Below, piece by piece: positions 12,157-22,653 of a DNA stretch of 64,000 nucleotides. Location: the NCBI GenBank assembly GCA_014529385.2, contig CM043962.1, positions 122,413,970-122,477,969 on the forward strand. The letters are read 5' to 3'. The position numbers were made by a program, and so were the translations under genes. Below the pieces are notes generated by a model that saw only the letters and a list, made by a program, of their open reading frames with translations, made no database searches and was not told the origin of the DNA. Positions within the stretch are counted from its first letter, which is position 1, and every line of letters begins with the position of its first letter. This stretch comes from Adiantum capillus-veneris (lineage: Eukaryota; Streptophyta; Polypodiopsida; Polypodiales; Pteridaceae).

Positions 12157-13032
12157 AGACATCCTACGCATAGGATGTCTCAAGGGCAATTCTTGGCACA
12201 AAACCCAACAATTCTTGCCATGCACATGTTCTGAATGACATTCACAAGCCCTACACCAAATTTCATCACCTTTGGAAGAGATTGGACCTCATATGCATGG
12301 AAAAACGCAAAGATAGGGCATAAAGGCACTAAAGGGCCATTAACCTACCAAATCTTTTCCAAATCTCATGAAATTTTCACAACACATTCACATACACATC
12401 AGCTAACTTTCTGTGTGGTTTGGGAGCAAAATGAAGAAAAAGACATCCTACGCGTAGATGTCTAATGGACCTTTTGGGCATGAAGGAGAAGTTTTGTCAT
12501 TTCAGAAGTAATAGCCTCATCAACAAGAGCCCATATGTCAAGCTTGAAGCCCTTCTAATCACTTTTGACCCCCAACACCTTCAAGATACATTTTTTGAGC
12601 CCAAAAACACCTCATAGAGCCCTACAAGCATCAAATATCATCCAAATACAAATCCAAGAACATGGCTATGTTCCACAGGTCAAGGACAACCCACTGATCA
12701 AGTTTCATGCAGTTCTGAAGAAAAAGACATCCTACGCGTAGGATGTCTTAAGCTTAGATTTAGACTTCTGTGCAAGAAATGACATCATAGGAGCTAATAC
12801 CATGATGCATTGAACCCATGTACCAAGTTTCAACCCATTTGGACATCAATTGCTTCCTATGATGGACAATCTACCAAAATTGTGACTTAAAGCCTAAATC
12901 AGCCCAAAAATCCACTTTTTGACATCCAAATTCAAATCCAAGCTTATAACCATGTTCCATGAGCCTTACACTACCTACAAGTCAAGTATGAACCAGTTCT
13001 GAAGAAAAAGACATCCTACGCGTAGGATGTCT
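12157..13032. repeat. Palindrome set 2: exact 284-bp periodic array
   Basis: Copies of the 24-bp palindrome lie at 12157-12180 (one mismatch), 12441-12463 (one base missing), 12725-12748 (perfect) and 13009-13032 (perfect). Start-to-start spacing is 284, 284 and 284 bp. The DNA between them is recognisably related only in places: AAAT.CAAATCCAAG and CAGTTCTGAAGAAAA recur just before copies three and four. The units are therefore old tandem repeats whose bodies have drifted while the palindrome stayed nearly intact. The last copy ends 170 bp before the ATG of ORF2, which suggests a binding site or RNA hairpin serving ORF2. Confidence 0.9.
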
Positions 13033-13201
13033 AGATGGATTTTTTTGGTCAAATTTGCACTGTGAGCACATGCACAGCTTCACAAGTTCCTTTTGAGCTA
13101 TGATTTCAATTTTCAAGTCATTTGGATAAGTAAAACTCAGTTTAGCAGCTGATATGGAAAAAAAAATGCTAAACTTTGGATTGCTAAGTACAACAGGGTC
13201 T

Positions 13202-14059
13202 ATGGCAGCCTCCAAGTCACCGGCAAAGAAGAAGAGAATGACAATCAAAGACTATCTGGACGAGGTGGAACCATTTTTCATTCCACAGGGAACATTAAAG
13301 CCTACAAGCACCTAGATACAGGAAGATCTACTAGAGTCAAACGACCTAAAAATCTACCAAGGAGTATTCAAGGACAATGACGGAAATATAATAGAGCTGC
13401 CAATGCTGCCAAGGGAGCTCAATGAATTTGTCCGGAGCAAAATGGCCGGCTACTTGGAGAAAATTGACCTCCATAACTATTTTGAAGCAATCCCAGCAGG
13501 GGTGGACGTCAAAAGAGTATGGGAGTTTGTGACCAGCATTAGAGAAGATGGAGTGGCCAAGGTAATGGATTTGCACGGCAGACCCAACACAGAGATCATT
13601 ATTACGGAAAAGGTTGTCGCCCATGCACTAGATCTCTCCAATCAGGGAGACAGTGTGACAAAGAGAAGGGATGAAGTAAAGGTGTACAAAGAGAAAAAGG
13701 CTAATTACACTTTTGAAGACATCGCCAACCCAAAGGTGGCGATCATGAGCCAATTGTACAACCAATACTTCCACATGTGCACGAAGAGGCCGCAGAAGTA
13801 CAGGATGCCGCCGGGTGCAATTGCCACAACCTTTACTTGGGCAATGACGAAGGGCACCCCAAAGATAATCAATTATGCGGCATACATACAAGACATCCTG
13901 CTAAAGATGGGAAACAAAAAGCCAACCTACATAGTGCCAGGAGAGATGATAACCAAGGTAGTTTATGCAGCACTACATGCCAAGGGAAGGTGGCCTGACC
14001 CCCCATCTCAGAATGACTGGATAAGGATAAAGGAAGACAAAGAAGACGAGCCACAATGA
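13202..14059 (+). pseudogene. ORF2 N-terminal globular part
   Basis: It begins MAASKSPAKKKRMTIKDYL, a basic start that could be a nuclear signal. The body (VWEFVTSIREDGVAKVMDLH, then ITEKVVAHALDLSNQGDS, then helical segments) loosely recalls the plant transposon-protein ORFs whose pattern is V-R-E-F-Y ... G-x-x-V ... I-x-x-x-L-x-L. That likeness is by memory and weak. TAG 13313 and TGA 14057 interrupt it. Confidence 0.4.
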
Positions 14060-14560
14060 GCATCAAGGGTGGCTACAAGGTTAAAGAGACGACTGGAGCC
14101 AGTGGAAGAGGAGCAACCTGAGCAGAAGAAAGGCAAAAAAGAATCTGCTCAAGTGCCAGCCAAAGAGATTCTAACACAAAAAGCGGCTAGACTCGAGAGG
14201 CTAATGGAGAGTTTCCGAGCAGAAAGAGCCCTCAAGGGCGATCTAAACAAATTATGGAAGCCATCCCTTGAGTCGATGTCCGGATCCTCAAGAAGAGTGC
14301 AGAGGGACCTCTTTAAAGACTATATCAAGAATTTCGAGATTCTTGATGCTGCGGCGGAAAACATTCCACACATTCCTTTCACCGAGGAAGAAGTGGAGCA
14401 AATACGGCAAACGTTGCTAGATAAACAAGAAAACAAGGAAAGAGAAAGAAAGACGAAGGCAGATAGGGATTTCAAGGGCAAACCTACAGCTTTACCAGGT
14501 AGCCCTAAACCTAGCCCACCGCCATCACCACCTCCTAGCAGCCCTCCTTCAGAAGATTAG
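14060..14560 (+). pseudogene. ORF2 charged and proline-rich hinge
   Basis: A Lys/Glu-rich segment, a short helical part (LFKDYIKNFEILDAAAENIP) and a run of Pro/Ser (PGSPKPSPPPSPPPSSPPSE) end at TAG 14558. It is probably a flexible linker between the globular head and the coiled coil. Confidence 0.4.
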
Positions 14561-14794
14561 AAGGCCGGAGACAAGCAAGAAGAACACCAGGATGAAGAGC
14601 AAGAGCACAGGACAGAACCTGAACACAAAGAAGAAGCCAAGCCTGCATCTGAACAAAAAAAGCTCGAGGAAGCATACTATGCATTTTTGGACCTGCTAGC
14701 TGCAGGCTATTCAAAGGAAGAAGCCGCCACAGTCGCATTCGACTTGGCAAGGACACGAAGTGAAGAACAGCTGCCACGCATCCGGCTAGTTTAA

Positions 14795-15840
14795 CTTAAG
14801 GAGATTGCTACCGACACGGTAAACCTGCACCCGCGCTCGAATGATTGGGATGTGGTGATGACAATGCTAGCTGGAATAAGGGCACAATCTATGGCATCAG
14901 ACGAAGAGTTGATAACTCTAAGAGCAACTGAAGTAAAGACCAAAATGGAAAGAGATCTACTGCAGGCAAAAAGCCAAGGACACAAAAAAAGAGAAGCTGA
15001 CCTCCAGGCCAGCCTAGCCACTGCTCTACAAAACTGCCAAACAAAGGAAGAAGCAAATGAGGCAGCGGCAAAGAAATTGCAAGCAGCTGAAGAGGAGTGC
15101 CTACAACTCAGCAAGTCATTGCGAGATGCCGAAAAAGAAAGGGATAATCTGACACTCCAGCTAGCAGAAGAAAAAAAAGAAGTAGAGGCCTTGAGGAATG
15201 CTAAGGAGAAGGCGGAAATAGAACAAGAAGCAAGCCTGGATGAAGTCCTTGAGCTCAAGGACCAATTAAAAGTCAAAGATCAAACTATCCAGAGGCTGAG
15301 AGCATCACCTGCGCGAGTTAGAGCTACAAGCTCAACTCAAATTATTTCGGAGAGTCAAATGTATGAAGAGCAAATGCAAGAACTCCAAAAGTAGTTGACT
15401 CTCGAGAAGAAGCAGAGGGTGATCATGGCTGAAGGTTCTATTGCAATGCCAACCAGATTGGAGGACAGCCAAAAGGCCCTACAAGAAGAATTGACGAGCA
15501 TCAAGATAAACCTCGAGGAGGCAGAAAAAGTAAATGCTGAACTCAATGACCTCCTCGTGACTATGGGCGGCGAAGTAGAAGCGGAGAAGCAGACACTCCT
15601 CACGCAAATAGAGGAGTTGAAAAGCCAACAACAAGCAGAACCAGAGAGCTCAGAGCCAGTTGCCAATGAGGGGATCGACCTCGAAAATGTGTCGGATCCT
15701 GTGGACACACCCATGCCAGAGGAAAGCATAGCAGGCTCCTCTCAAGAGCCCCAGGATCTAACACAAGAAGAAGAGGAAAAATTGCAAAAAGCAATAGAGG
15801 CAGAGCTCAGAAAGAGCACCAAAGAGGCCTTGGAATGGGA
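14795..15840 (+). pseudogene. ORF2 coiled-coil region
   Basis: After TAA 14792 come roughly 300 codons with strong heptad-like Leu/Ala spacing and alternating Glu and Lys (for example CLQLSKSLRDAEKERDNLTL). TAG 15392 breaks the region in frame. Such a long coiled coil implies dimer or higher assembly, which would suit recognition of a two-fold symmetric DNA site such as the palindrome; that link is inference. Confidence 0.5.
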
Positions 15841-16636
15841 ACAGAGGGTTTTCAAATCAATGACAATTCAGAAAATCGACGCCGGCAATATTAGGTGTGA
15901 ATGGCTACAGCCCTCTCTCCCATATCCATTGCTTAAATATGAAGGAGCAACAATAAACCAGCGGATCAGAGAAGAACCAATGGTCCCTCTCTACAATGCA
16001 GACACCTCGAGGCCAGAAGGAGTAAGGCTGATAGTAGATTCTCAGCCCAAGTGGAGGAAAGCTTGGCTTACCAAGTACACGCAGTACCTAATACACTTGG
16101 TAGAGGCACCTAAACACATCAGGGACAATCTCAGCTTCTGCCCTCTACCACGGGTTAGGACGTGGAAAGCACACGAAATCTTACAGAGAAGCCAACCCAC
16201 TTGGCTGAACTACCCAAAGCTGCCAGGCGCGAAGGCAGGTGAGAGAATAAGTGTACAATACATGGTGAAAACCCTAACGGGCGCCATAAAGTTGTTCACT
16301 GGCTCACCTGACCTTACATGCATCATAATGAGAAAGATCTGCAGGACCATCCTAGCAGTGTTTGAAACCTTCAAGCCAGGACAGGTGACGGACAGCGTAT
16401 TCTTCTTCTAGGACACATACAGATGTGCGTATGAGATGTCAGGTCAACCTTCCAAGGAGGTGATACATGAATTATATCAAAGAATCATGTTTCTCCCATC
16501 TTATCACCTCCAGGCGTTTGAAGAAGCTTTCTACACCGGGTTCTTTACCATGCATACAGACATCTTTGGGCCAACAATGCTGAATCTACATGCACGGTAC
16601 GAATCGCTGCTAAAGATGCGGGAGACCATAAGGTGA
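15841..16636 (+). pseudogene. ORF2 C-terminal part
   Basis: A compact, aromatic-rich region (IRCEWLQPSLPYPLLKY, PKWRKAWLTKYTQYLIHLVE, ELYQRIMFLPSYHLQAFEEA) is unlike low-complexity sequence and probably folds. TAG 16409 falls inside it; TGA 16634 is the likely true end. No family is recognised. Confidence 0.45.
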
Positions 16637-16670
16637 AGCAAAAATTTCAAGGCCATGTCGGGGAAGACAT

Positions 16671-16688
16671 GAACAAGGAGGGGGGGGA
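16671..16688 (+). promoter_or_regulatory. Polypurine tract of the giant LTR element
   Basis: A run of purines with one C (GAACAAGGAGGGGGGGGA) abuts the TG of the 3' LTR. In LTR retrotransposons this tract primes plus-strand DNA synthesis. Confidence 0.85.
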
Positions 16689-17620
16689 TGTTAGAAGCTG
16701 GACACACCCCACGGCATCTAACTACTCGGCGGATTATTATTTTTTGTAATTAGTCATTCATTGAGGAAAACCCGGTTTTTCACCTTGTAAATATTGGGAC
16801 TTACAGAAGTTTTCAGATTGTATCCCAGTTTTGATAGTTAGAAGGAGTAGATGGATGATTTTGGAACTTTAGGGTTTGCGAAGTTGTAAGGTATATATAT
16901 CACTTTTTGACCTTAATGAAGGACCTTTTGTCATTTTAAACAAGTTTAAGTTTGTGAGTGAGCGTACTGTGTACGTGAGAGAGAGTGTGAGCTTTGTCTT
17001 GACGCTACGTGTGCTACAGTGGTCGGAATCGAGTGCGGAGAAGTGCAGCGTGTTGCCCCCGACTAGAGCTACGAGCCGATACCAACATTGCGCGCATACG
17101 GTCCGGCTTCGAGAGCTTCTTCTACGAGCTTCATCGGTTGTTTGGGTGAGCATACATTGTCCGATTTTGCATTGCAGCATATCCACACGTTCACATTGAG
17201 TAGAACCACACATTAGGCACTTCAAATTTCGAAAACGAAGACTTGCAGATTTCGGCCATACATCCTACGTGTTTCTGCACCGGGTGTTTTGGGTCGTGAC
17301 TTTGGTTCACAGACCTTAGGGAGAGTGGCCTATAGGTGTTCGTAGGGTCTCCTTCAAGTTCTGTGGTGTTTCTGAAGTGTTTGATAGGTGTTCGTCTCTA
17401 GCAAGCGTTGTAGGAAGCATCCTCTTTTGTTCTCTTGAAGACTGTGACTTAGACAATTGGTAGGGGCCTCTGTAGGAACTAGTTAGGAGTCGGTCGAGTG
17501 TAAGTTGACACCTTATGCTTGCTTCCACGCGCCTGCGGGTCAAGCTTCGTCCTTAGCTGACATTACTTGTTAGGTGAGTTCTCGCTGTGCTGACGTCCGT
17601 CGCGGCGTATCAGTCCAACA
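16689..17620 (+). repeat. 3' LTR, complete (932 bp)
   Basis: It starts TGTTAG and ends CCAACA, followed by the ATAAC target duplication. It contains a TATATATAT stretch at about 16892, a possible promoter TATA box. The last 657 bp have no counterpart in the truncated 5' LTR. Confidence 0.9.
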
Positions 17621-17625
17621 ATAAC
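17621..17625. repeat. Target-site duplication (ATAAC), right copy
   Basis: Exact match to 2282-2286. Confidence 0.9.
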
Positions 17626-17639
17626 GCTTTAATGGAGGA

Positions 17640-17870
17640 ATGACCCAAGTTGAGGAAAACCAATTCAACATGCTGGTGCACATGGAGCAACAATTTGAAT
17701 GAATGCAAAGCTCACACATGCTCAATAGGAAAATCCAAATCCAAATTGATGCACTTAAGGATCAGATTCTTGCTCTAGAAGCAGAGGCAACCCGGCTCAA
17801 GGTCCACTTGAATCAATTGAATGCGTTGATGACAAAGATGGCTCGAGCTTCTTATGGGCGTGCCATATAG
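17640..17870 (+). pseudogene. Short coiled-coil ORF remnant downstream of the insertion
   Basis: From ATG 17640 to TAG 17868 there is one internal TGA near 17700. The peptide is helix-forming (QIQIDALKDQILALEAEATR) and ends in a short basic tail. It belongs to the sequence that was split by the giant element, but its frame does not join directly to the fragment ending at 2286. Function unknown. Confidence 0.35.
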
Positions 17871-18254
17871 CAACGTTCAACTTTGGCTACTAGAAATAAT
17901 TGAAGCACGTACTTCTGTGTGTTAATTTGATTCACTATCTTGATGTACTAAAGCATACCTTGCTTTGAACTACGTTGGTAGGATAAATTAGTGAACATGT
18001 TGTTTTGTTTAGTTTTATACTTGTGTTGCTTGATCTACATGGCATGAAGTCATAGAGTATACTTAAATTAAGTTTTGAGACCTTGGTTGAGATGATATTT
18101 TTGTCAAAACAATATGAAGTACTACCTTTGTGGCTTGGGCACATAAGGTAGCATGTTGTTAGAAATGAGGCTTCCATCATTACAACTATGCTTAGCTATG
18201 TGAGCTTCAAGGTTGCAAAGAAATACTTGGAATCTTGATAGATTCCATGATATT
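17871..18254. other. AT-rich spacer
   Basis: I see no gene, repeat array or RNA-like structure between the coiled-coil remnant and the Ty3 LTR. Confidence 0.5.
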
Positions 18255-18740
18255 TGTCATAATAATCAATATCTAAATCTCCTAAATGGTTTTCTCATGT
18301 TAAACTGATCATTTAATATAGGGAAGTGCCAGGGAAGAAAAAGCTAGAATATTGGTTAAGCTAGCAGACCGACCATAGTAGGGATCCGAAGGAGAGAAAA
18401 TAGGGATCCAAAGGGGGGGCCATCTGCAAAAGAGCTATGTGCAACAATGGGCTCAAAAGACCCTAAGGATCAGCCCATTAAGACTTCCAAAATGCTAAGG
18501 TTCCAAAATTCAAAGGTTGTGTCCAAAGGCCAAACATTAGGGGAATTGGATACTTTGTGTGTGTCCGAAAAGGTCTTTGTCAAGCCCTGCATAGGAGGGG
18601 GCGAGCCCAAGAAGTAGGGGATGAGAGATAAACACCCATACACACTCACAAGCTTCATTTGTACACAAGGGGAAAGAGGGACACATGTCAGCTCCCTAGG
18701 CCAGATGCCCACAAGGTGTACTCAAATCCTATTGGATGGC
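18255..18740 (+). repeat. Ty3 5' LTR, truncated
   Basis: It matches 29538-30020 with roughly 28 differences and one small gap. Similarity stops at GGATGGC, where unrelated sequence rich in GTCGCTAT motifs begins. The rest of the LTR and the primer site are missing. Confidence 0.85.
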
Positions 18741-19540
18741 CTTGAACTACAAGAGGTTGTGTGCTCTTGTGACACTTTTAGCGACGGAAATACACTGGGT
18801 TTTTATAACCCTCGGCGTCGCTATGAGCGTCGATACGAGGACGTCGCTATGATAGTCGCTATAAGCGTCGCTATAAACGTCGCTATATAGAGACGCTGCA
18901 GAGCCATCGATAGCGACGCTGTAGAGCCTTAGATAGTGACGGTCATAGCGATGCCCGAGAGGAAATTTTTTTGGTGGTGGCAGGGCATTGAAAGCCTGCC
19001 ACCCATGGCATTGAATGCCCTGCCAGCTATCAACCAAATTGAATGTTTGTGTATATTTACCTTTGAAAAAAAGTGCAAAGGTAAATATAGACCCAAAATA
19101 GTCACCCACAAGACAATATAATCATTAACTCCATCATCCATAGTATGTATTGTTTGCAAAATAAAGATACAAAACTGACAAAGCGTGAATTGATGAAAGT
19201 AAATCAATGACAATTGTACACATAGGCAAAATCACTTGATTGTTAATCTTTGCAAATGTAATAGTTACAAACCATTGTCATTATTTAAAAAATATACATG
19301 GTTTTCAAAAAGACGTATAAAAGTCGTCTCATGATACATAAGCTATGACAAAAAGAAACCAATTCTATCTAGCTATGGCTAAACTGACGTCGTCTAATCA
19401 GATGTCTCATCGCGTCCAAGTGGTGTATGTCGGATTCTGCAAGAAAAAACAATAAGATAGCTTTTTCTAAGTATAAACATATAGCGACGTTTATAAAACA
19501 ATACAATAAATAGAAAAGAATAAACCCTAATACTAACCAT
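18741..19540. mobile_element. DNA-transposon fragment with GTCGCTAT repeats (CACTA-like)
   Basis: It begins just after the LTR break with AACTACAAGAGG, close to a CACTACAAGA-type end. At 18810-18955 there are eight or more copies of GTCGCTAT or its complement in both orientations, the kind of subterminal array seen in plant CACTA elements. A further GCGACGTTTATAAA-type motif is near 19484. No opposite end is found, so it is probably a fragment. Confidence 0.4.
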
Positions 19541-19549
19541 AAGAAAGTA

Positions 19550-20380
19550 ATGGTGCAACCTTTGAACCATAAAAAAGAAGAGGCCATAGGAAATCCTATG
19601 CCGCGTGGAAGAGGTCATCCAAGCTCAAGAAGTTCAAAGAGGGAGGGAAGAGCATCTCTTTCCTTACCTACGACGGCACTTTTGGTGCTACGGACAAAGT
19701 CTTGGCCTTTATCTAACAATTCGATGCGGCGTTTGGAGATGAGGGCTTTACAGAGTCCTCTAAGCTACGCCACGTAGCTATGCACTTTCAAAAGTCCACC
19801 AAGCAATGGTGGTCTAGCCTACGGGCCAACGGTGAAGCTCCACGAACATGGAAAGCTTTAAGAGTTTCCATTATGAAGCAGTTATTGGCCACCGATGCCA
19901 AAGACAAAGTACTCACCGAATGGCAAAGCTTAAAGCTCTCTCCTTATGAATCCATTCACAAATATGTAGACAAGTTTTGGGACCTACAACTCAAAGCCAC
20001 TCTCTTCAAAAAGTTGGATTTTGGAGAGCAAAAGCAACAATTTTGTGCGGGCTTAACTGAAGAAATGGAGGAGTATGTCAACTCCCAAAGGCCATGCACC
20101 ATATCGGCGGTTATACACCATACTATGTTGGCCTCTCGAATCAATTTCCAAACGGGGGCTAAAAGAAATTCTAAGCCCACTGAAAACAAGGGTTCCAATG
20201 AGCCTAAGGGGAAGGACAATGTCCAAAAGTCTCCTAAGCTAGGGCAACTCCAACATAGCTAAGGGAGTTTATAACGGCAAAAATAAACTCTCTCCTAAAG
20301 AGCTTGAGCGTTATCGCAAGGATAACCGCTGTTTCAAGTGTGGTGAGCAAGGCCATGTGTACCGCGCTTGACCCCAAAAG
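19550..20380 (+). pseudogene. Ty3 gag with broken zinc knuckle
   Basis: The gag domain reads through two frames, with a stop in the first part. KQWWSSLRANGEAPRTW, LKLSPYESIHKYVDKFWDLQ and the following helical stretch (19790-20160) fit the plant Ty3 gag core. The knuckle at about 20329-20370 reads CFKCGEQGHVYRA and then TGA, so the final Cys codon has become a stop. Confidence 0.7.
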
Positions 20381-20469
20381 AACACCCGCCATGAACCTCC
20401 TAGAGCTACCTTGGTTGAAATCCAAGAGGAGGAAATTCACCACAAAGGATATCCTCTATGACATGCTTG

Positions 20470-21168
20470 GGGAAAGGTAAGAGAACATGATGCTTTTATT
20501 ATCTTTGCTAGTTCTACTCACAATTTTATATCTATAGAGTTGGCCACCAAGCTAGGCATACAAGCCTACGAGATGGGAGATGTCCTACCCGTGGACGGTG
20601 CTTTCAAGGGGAAAAAAGCTTCAGTCACTCCCTTAATCGGGAAATTGAGGCTCCATGTCCAAAGCTATGTGGACAAAGAGGACTTCTTTATCTCTCCTCT
20701 CAAGCATGAGGATGTAATCCTAGGACCATGGTTTGATCGCATGGCTGCCAATGTTAAATTCCCTGAAAGGAGAATCTCCTTTAAGTTTAGAGAAAAAGAT
20801 ATGTATATAGATGCTAAGGAAATGGGTAACACTATACCCATTGTACATACACAAGATTTCAACAAGTCAATAAAGAGCTCTATTTCTGTATACATGATTT
20901 TTGTTAAAGATTCTCAAAATGAACCTAATATTTTAGCAAAAGAAAATATACAGAATCAAAAGGAATTAGAGTTATCCAATTTTCTCAAGGGGTTTCAAGA
21001 TGTCTTTATTGACGACATCCCTTGTGAGCTACCTCCTAAACAAAGCAATGATGACCATGCAATTGAACTTCTTCCAAGAAGTTCACCGCCTAACAAACCT
21101 CCTTATATAGTTTCTCAAGCTCAACAAAAGGAGATTATGCGGCAAGTGCATCAATTAGTTGAGAAGGG
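20470..21168 (+). pseudogene. Ty3 protease region
   Basis: IIFASSTHNFIS aligns with the protease active site normally read as D-S-G-S-T-H-N-F. Here Asp-Ser-Gly is Phe-Ala-Ser, so the catalytic residue is gone. The following region (FISPLKHEDVILGPWF, then ISFKF) has the usual order of an aspartic protease followed by the connector to reverse transcriptase. Confidence 0.65.
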
Positions 21169-21350
21169 CATGGTTATGACTAGCTCATGTCCATTTTGTT
21201 CTCCTATGCTACTAGTGCAAAAGAAAGAGAGCACATATCGTATGTACCGTCTTTCTTTTGCATGGTTATGACTAGCTCATGTCCATTTTTTTCTCATGTG
21301 CTACAAGTGCAAAAGAAAGACGACACATATCGTATGTGTGTCGACTATAG
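21169..21350 (+). repeat. 90-bp tandem duplication at the start of reverse transcriptase
   Basis: The stretch beginning CATGGTTATGACTAGCTCAT at about 21169 is repeated from about 21260 with several differences. The duplication repeats the peptide MVMTSSCPF and throws the frame out, splitting protease from reverse transcriptase. Confidence 0.8.
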
Positions 21351-22653
21351 AGCACTAAATAGGATGACTATCAAGAATAGGTTTCCCGTTCCATGGGTAG
21401 AAGACCTATTTGATAAGCTAGAAGGGTCCACCTACTTCAGTAGGATTGACCTAAAAAGTGCCTATCATCAAATAAGGATAGTTGATCAAGACATTGTAAA
21501 GACCGCATTTCGCACTACGTTTGGTCTTTACGAATACATGGTCATGCCTTTTGGCTTGACCAATGCACCAGCCACATTAAACCGCTTGATGGAGAAGCTA
21601 TTCAGGCCTCACCGAACCTTTACTGGAGTGTTCTTTGATGATATCATCATCTACTCTAATTCATTAGACGAACACAAGCAACACCTCCAGGTAATATTTC
21701 AAGTTCTAAGAGAGAATAAACTTTATGTTAATCGAAATAAAGGTGAATTTTTCTTACAAGAGATTCAGTATTTAGGTCACATTATCTCTCAAGATGGGAT
21801 CCAAATGGATCCATCAAAGTTGGAGGTAATAAAAGGATGGCCTAAACCAAGGAATCGTCATGAATTAAGAATCTTTATAGGTATGTGTGCATACTATAGA
21901 CGCTTCATAGAAAAGTTCTCACTAATAGCAAGACCATTACATGACCTAACAAAGAAAAATGTTAGGTACACATGGTCTGCCAAGGAGAACAATGCGTTCA
22001 AAAATCTTATCTCTCAACCTGTGCTTACACTACCGGATCTCTCAAAGCCATTTGAGGTCCAATGTGATGCTTGTGGTGATTGCCTTGGAGCTGTTTTGCT
22101 TTAAGAAAGGCACGCCATAGGCTATGAAAGTCAAAGGCTCGACCCTGTTGAGCAAGATCTAGGCATATATGAAAAGGAACTCCTTGCAGTTCTACATGCC
22201 TTAGACTCATGGAAGCACTATTTATTGGGGACTCCTTTCATTTTGCAAATGTATCACCAAAGTCTTAAGTACGTCATGACGCAGACCAAGCTCTCCAACA
22301 AACAAATGAGGTGGAAAAAATTCCTTTCACAATTTCTTTTTCATATTTCTCACATTACTGGCAAGAATAATCAAGTAGCCAATGCACTCTCAAGACGGCC
22401 AAGAGTGAATGCGGTTTCCATAGCAACTCACAATGATCTATCTTCTATGATAGATGAGTATGCTATTGCTCCCGATTTTAGAGATGTGATTTCAACCCTT
22501 GCACTAGGGAAGAAAGAGGAACTGTTTACTTTACAAGATGGTTATCTTCTCTATGGCAATAGACTATGCATTACTAGCTCACTACGTGAGAAAGTAATGT
22601 ATGAATCTCATGCTCCTCCTTATGTAGTCATAGAGGGATTCAGTCTACCCTAA
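21260..22653 (+). pseudogene. Ty3 reverse transcriptase and RNase H
   Basis: CVDYRALNRMTIKNRFPVPW, FSRIDLKSAYHQIRI and MPFGLTNAPATLNRLM are standard Ty3 reverse-transcriptase blocks. The catalytic box reads FFDDIIIYS, with Tyr-Val replaced by Phe-Phe but both Asp kept. RNase H follows (FEVQCDACGDCLGAVLL) and is cut by TAA 22102 where CAA is usual. The same frame then resumes (YEKELLAVLHALDSWKHYLL) to 22653. These enzymes copy element RNA into DNA; this copy is dead. Confidence 0.85.

Larger units (their letters stand above)
13202..16636 (+). pseudogene. ORF2: long unknown protein of the giant LTR element
   Basis: An ATG at 13202 opens a frame of 1,144 codons to TGA 16634. It is interrupted only by stop codons (TAG 13313, TGA 14057, TAG 14558, TAA 14792, TAG 15392, TAG 16409) and never by a frameshift. 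Layout: N-terminal globular part, proline-rich hinge, coiled coil, C-terminal globular part. It lies directly after the palindrome array and ends about 35 bp before the polypurine tract. The position resembles extra ORFs found in some large plant Ty3-type elements. I recognise no catalytic motif. The total absence of indels suggests the frame was kept under selection until recently. Confidence 0.7.
2287..17620 (+). mobile_element. Giant non-autonomous LTR retrotransposon, 15.3 kb
   Basis: The element starts TGTTAG and ends CCAACA, with LTR sequence at both ends, a polypurine tract next to the 3' LTR and an exact 5-bp target duplication. It encodes a gag with a zinc knuckle, two retropepsin-like domains, and a separate downstream ORF2. 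I find no YxDD reverse transcriptase, RNase H or DDE integrase in any frame, so it must have moved with proteins supplied in trans. The shared 275 bp of the two LTRs differ at only two positions by eye, so the last insertion looks recent. Even so, both ORFs hold many stop codons. Gag and protease style suggest a Ty3-type ancestor, but without pol this is inference. Confidence 0.9.

Noticed and set aside
12157-13032. CRISPR-like array
   Set aside because: Repeats are perfect palindromes 284 bp apart, the spacers are related to each other, there are no cas genes and the setting is a plant retrotransposon.
3863-16636. Stop codons read as amino acids (altered code) or repaired by RNA editing
   Set aside because: All three stop codons occur, one frameshift is also present, and U-to-C editing is known from plant organelles, not nuclear retroelements. 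Ordinary decay explains it.
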